A stretch of DNA of 64,000 nt from Gilvimarinus chinensis DSM 19667. GTDB taxonomy: Bacteria; Pseudomonadota; Gammaproteobacteria; Pseudomonadales; Cellvibrionaceae. Shown one piece after another: positions 63,004-64,000 of the stretch (positions are counted from its first letter, which is position 1; each line of letters begins with the position of its first letter). The position numbers were made by a program, and so were the translations under genes. Location: contig NZ_KB898708.1 of the NCBI RefSeq assembly GCF_000377745.1, positions 62,001-126,000 on the forward strand. Reading direction: 5' to 3'. The notes beneath the pieces were generated by a model. The model saw nothing but the letters and a program-made list of their open reading frames with translations, searched no databases and was not told the DNA's origin.

Positions 63004-63528
63004 ATGGCGGAAAATGAGCAGGAAGAACAGCAGGCCGAAAACGGCGGTGAGCAGGAGCAGCCGAAGAAGAAAAAGAAGTGGCTGATACTGGGATTAATTT
63101 TACTCTTGCTTGTGGGCTTGTCCGTTGCTGCAACACTCTACTTTCTCGGCTTTTTTAGCGAGCCCGAAACCGAAGAAGTGGTGGCCGAAGAAACTCCTGT
63201 AGAGGTGCAGGCAGCCATTTACTACCCACTCAAGCCAGAGTTTATTACTAACTTCGAGGTTAGGGGGCGTCAACGTTTTATGCAGGTGGAAATGACGCTG
63301 ATGCTTCGTGAGAACGATGTGGTTCCTGCTTTAGAGTTACACATGCCAGCGATTCGCAACGCCTTAGTTATGCTCGTTCGGGGGCAGAGCTATGAAGCAT
63401 TACAAACCCCAGAGGGCAAAGAGCTGTTACGCCAGCAAGCGCTGTTTGAAATTCAGGACGTGCTGCAACAAGAGATTGGCAAGCCGGGTATAGAGCAGGT
63501 GTTATTTACTAATTTAGTGCTGCAATAG
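63004..63528 (+). CDS. fliL: Flagellar basal body-associated protein FliL
   Basis: A 174-residue single-pass inner-membrane protein that stabilises the stator and rod. A charged start (EQEEQQAENGGEQEQPKKKKK) precedes the membrane helix at about 28-50 (ILGLILLLLVGLSVAATLYF). The periplasmic stomatin-like domain contains LKPEFITNF, QRFMQVEMTLMLREN and LLRQQALFEIQDVL. fliM begins 11 bases after its stop. Confidence 0.95.
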   Translation: MAENEQEEQQAENGGEQEQPKKKKKWLILGLILLLLVGLSVAATLYFLGFFSEPETEEVVAEETPVEVQAAIYYPLKPEFITNFEVRGRQRFMQVEMTLMLRENDVVPALELHMPAIRNALVMLVRGQSYEALQTPEGKELLRQQALFEIQDVLQQEIGKPGIEQVLFTNLVLQ

Positions 63529-63539
63529 GGGCGGGTTCT

Positions 63540-64000
63540 GTGCAGGATTTATTAACACAAGATGAAATTGATGCGCTCTTACATGGTGTTGACGAGGGCG
63601 ATATCGATACCGAGTCGGATCAGGATCCGGGTGCGGTTAAGTCCTACGATCTAACGAGCCAAGATCGTATTGTTCGAGGTCGTATGCCGACCTTGGAAAT
63701 GATTAACGAGCGGTTTGCACGCTATACGCGTATCAGCATGTTTAACATGCTACGCCGTACCGCCGATGTTTCGGTGGGCGGCATTCAAATTCAAAAGTTT
63801 GGTGAGTATGTGCATACCCTGTATGTGCCGACCAGTTTAAATATGGTGAAGTTCAGACCGCTGCGCGGTACGGCTTTAATCATTTTAGACGCTCGCTTGG
63901 TGTTTAAGTTGGTGGACAACTTTTTTGGTGGCGATGGCCGGCACGCCAAGATCGAAGGCCGTGAATTCACCCCGACTGAGCTGCGTGTGGTACAGATGGT
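63540..64000 (+). CDS. fliM: Flagellar motor switch protein FliM (3' end beyond window)
   Basis: The first 153 codons are present; the gene runs off the right edge. It begins QDLLTQDEIDALLHGVDEG, the CheY-binding N-terminal segment, then LTSQDRIVRGRMPTLEMINE and RFARYTRISMFNMLRR. The central CheC-like domain has started by GRHAKIEGREFTPTELRVV. The start is GTG at 63540 with AGGGGCGG upstream. FliM receives phospho-CheY and switches rotation together with FliG and FliN. Confidence 0.95.
   Translation, partial: MQDLLTQDEIDALLHGVDEGDIDTESDQDPGAVKSYDLTSQDRIVRGRMPTLEMINERFARYTRISMFNMLRRTADVSVGGIQIQKFGEYVHTLYVPTSLNMVKFRPLRGTALIILDARLVFKLVDNFFGGDGRHAKIEGREFTPTELRVVQM

Overview
The window comes from a motile gammaproteobacterium with a polar-type flagellum. 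The flagellar gene order and the FleQ/FleS/FleR regulators match the Pseudomonas/Vibrio/Shewanella scheme rather than FlhDC control. The non-flagellar genes (a large FlgE and FlgK, an AlgP-like protein, the adk/tsaB/apeB/trpS/ttcA/rsmE neighbourhood) suggest a marine relative of Pseudomonas, possibly Cellvibrionales. That placement is inferred from gene content, not measured.

Region 1 (1-25.1 kb) is ordinary chromosome. It holds a YceI fragment, a CvfB-like RNA-binding protein, a small outer-membrane-like protein, a lipoprotein, RNase II with an EVE-domain protein, an NhaP2/CvrA antiporter, a sigma-28-driven chemoreceptor, a divergent shikimate kinase, adenylate kinase, an AlgP-like basic protein, TsaB, an M18 aminopeptidase, a glycosyltransferase of the tRNA-queuosine mannosyltransferase family, TrpRS, BioA, a PilZ protein with an Aer-like receptor, TtcA, alanine dehydrogenase, a PAS-GGDEF-EAL protein, RsmE and tRNA-Arg(CCT). 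Several of these make or modify tRNA and rRNA.

Region 2 (25.2-64 kb) is a nearly unbroken flagellar and chemotaxis locus. flgA, flgM and flgN point left. cheV, cheR, flgBCDE, flgFGHIJKL, a small FliT-like gene, fliC, flaG, fliD, fliS, a FliT-like gene, a second fliS, fleQ, fleSR, fliEFGHIJ, an anti-sigma/phosphorelay cassette (hsbA-hsbR-hptB), fliK, fliL and the start of fliM point right. fliM is cut by the window edge.

The control logic can be read from the promoters. fleQ has a sigma-70-like promoter. Near-consensus sigma-54 (-24/-12) elements precede flgA, flgB, flgF, fleS, fliE and fliL. Sigma-28 (FliA) elements precede cheV, flgM, fliC, fliD and the distant chemoreceptor at 7.1 kb, with a weaker one before fliS. 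This fits a cascade from FleQ to FleSR to hook-basal-body genes, then FlgM export and FliA-dependent filament and chemotaxis genes. The HptB-HsbR-HsbA cassette probably feeds into the FlgM step, and FlgM is encoded in the same window.

I found no CRISPR array, transposase, integrase, prophage or restriction system. The points most worth a second look are: the glycosyltransferase at 13.7 kb; a shared insertion module in FlgE and FlgK; interleaved opposing sigma-28 and sigma-54 promoters between flgA and cheV; the hsbA-hsbR-hptB cassette within the fli operon; and paired FliS genes.
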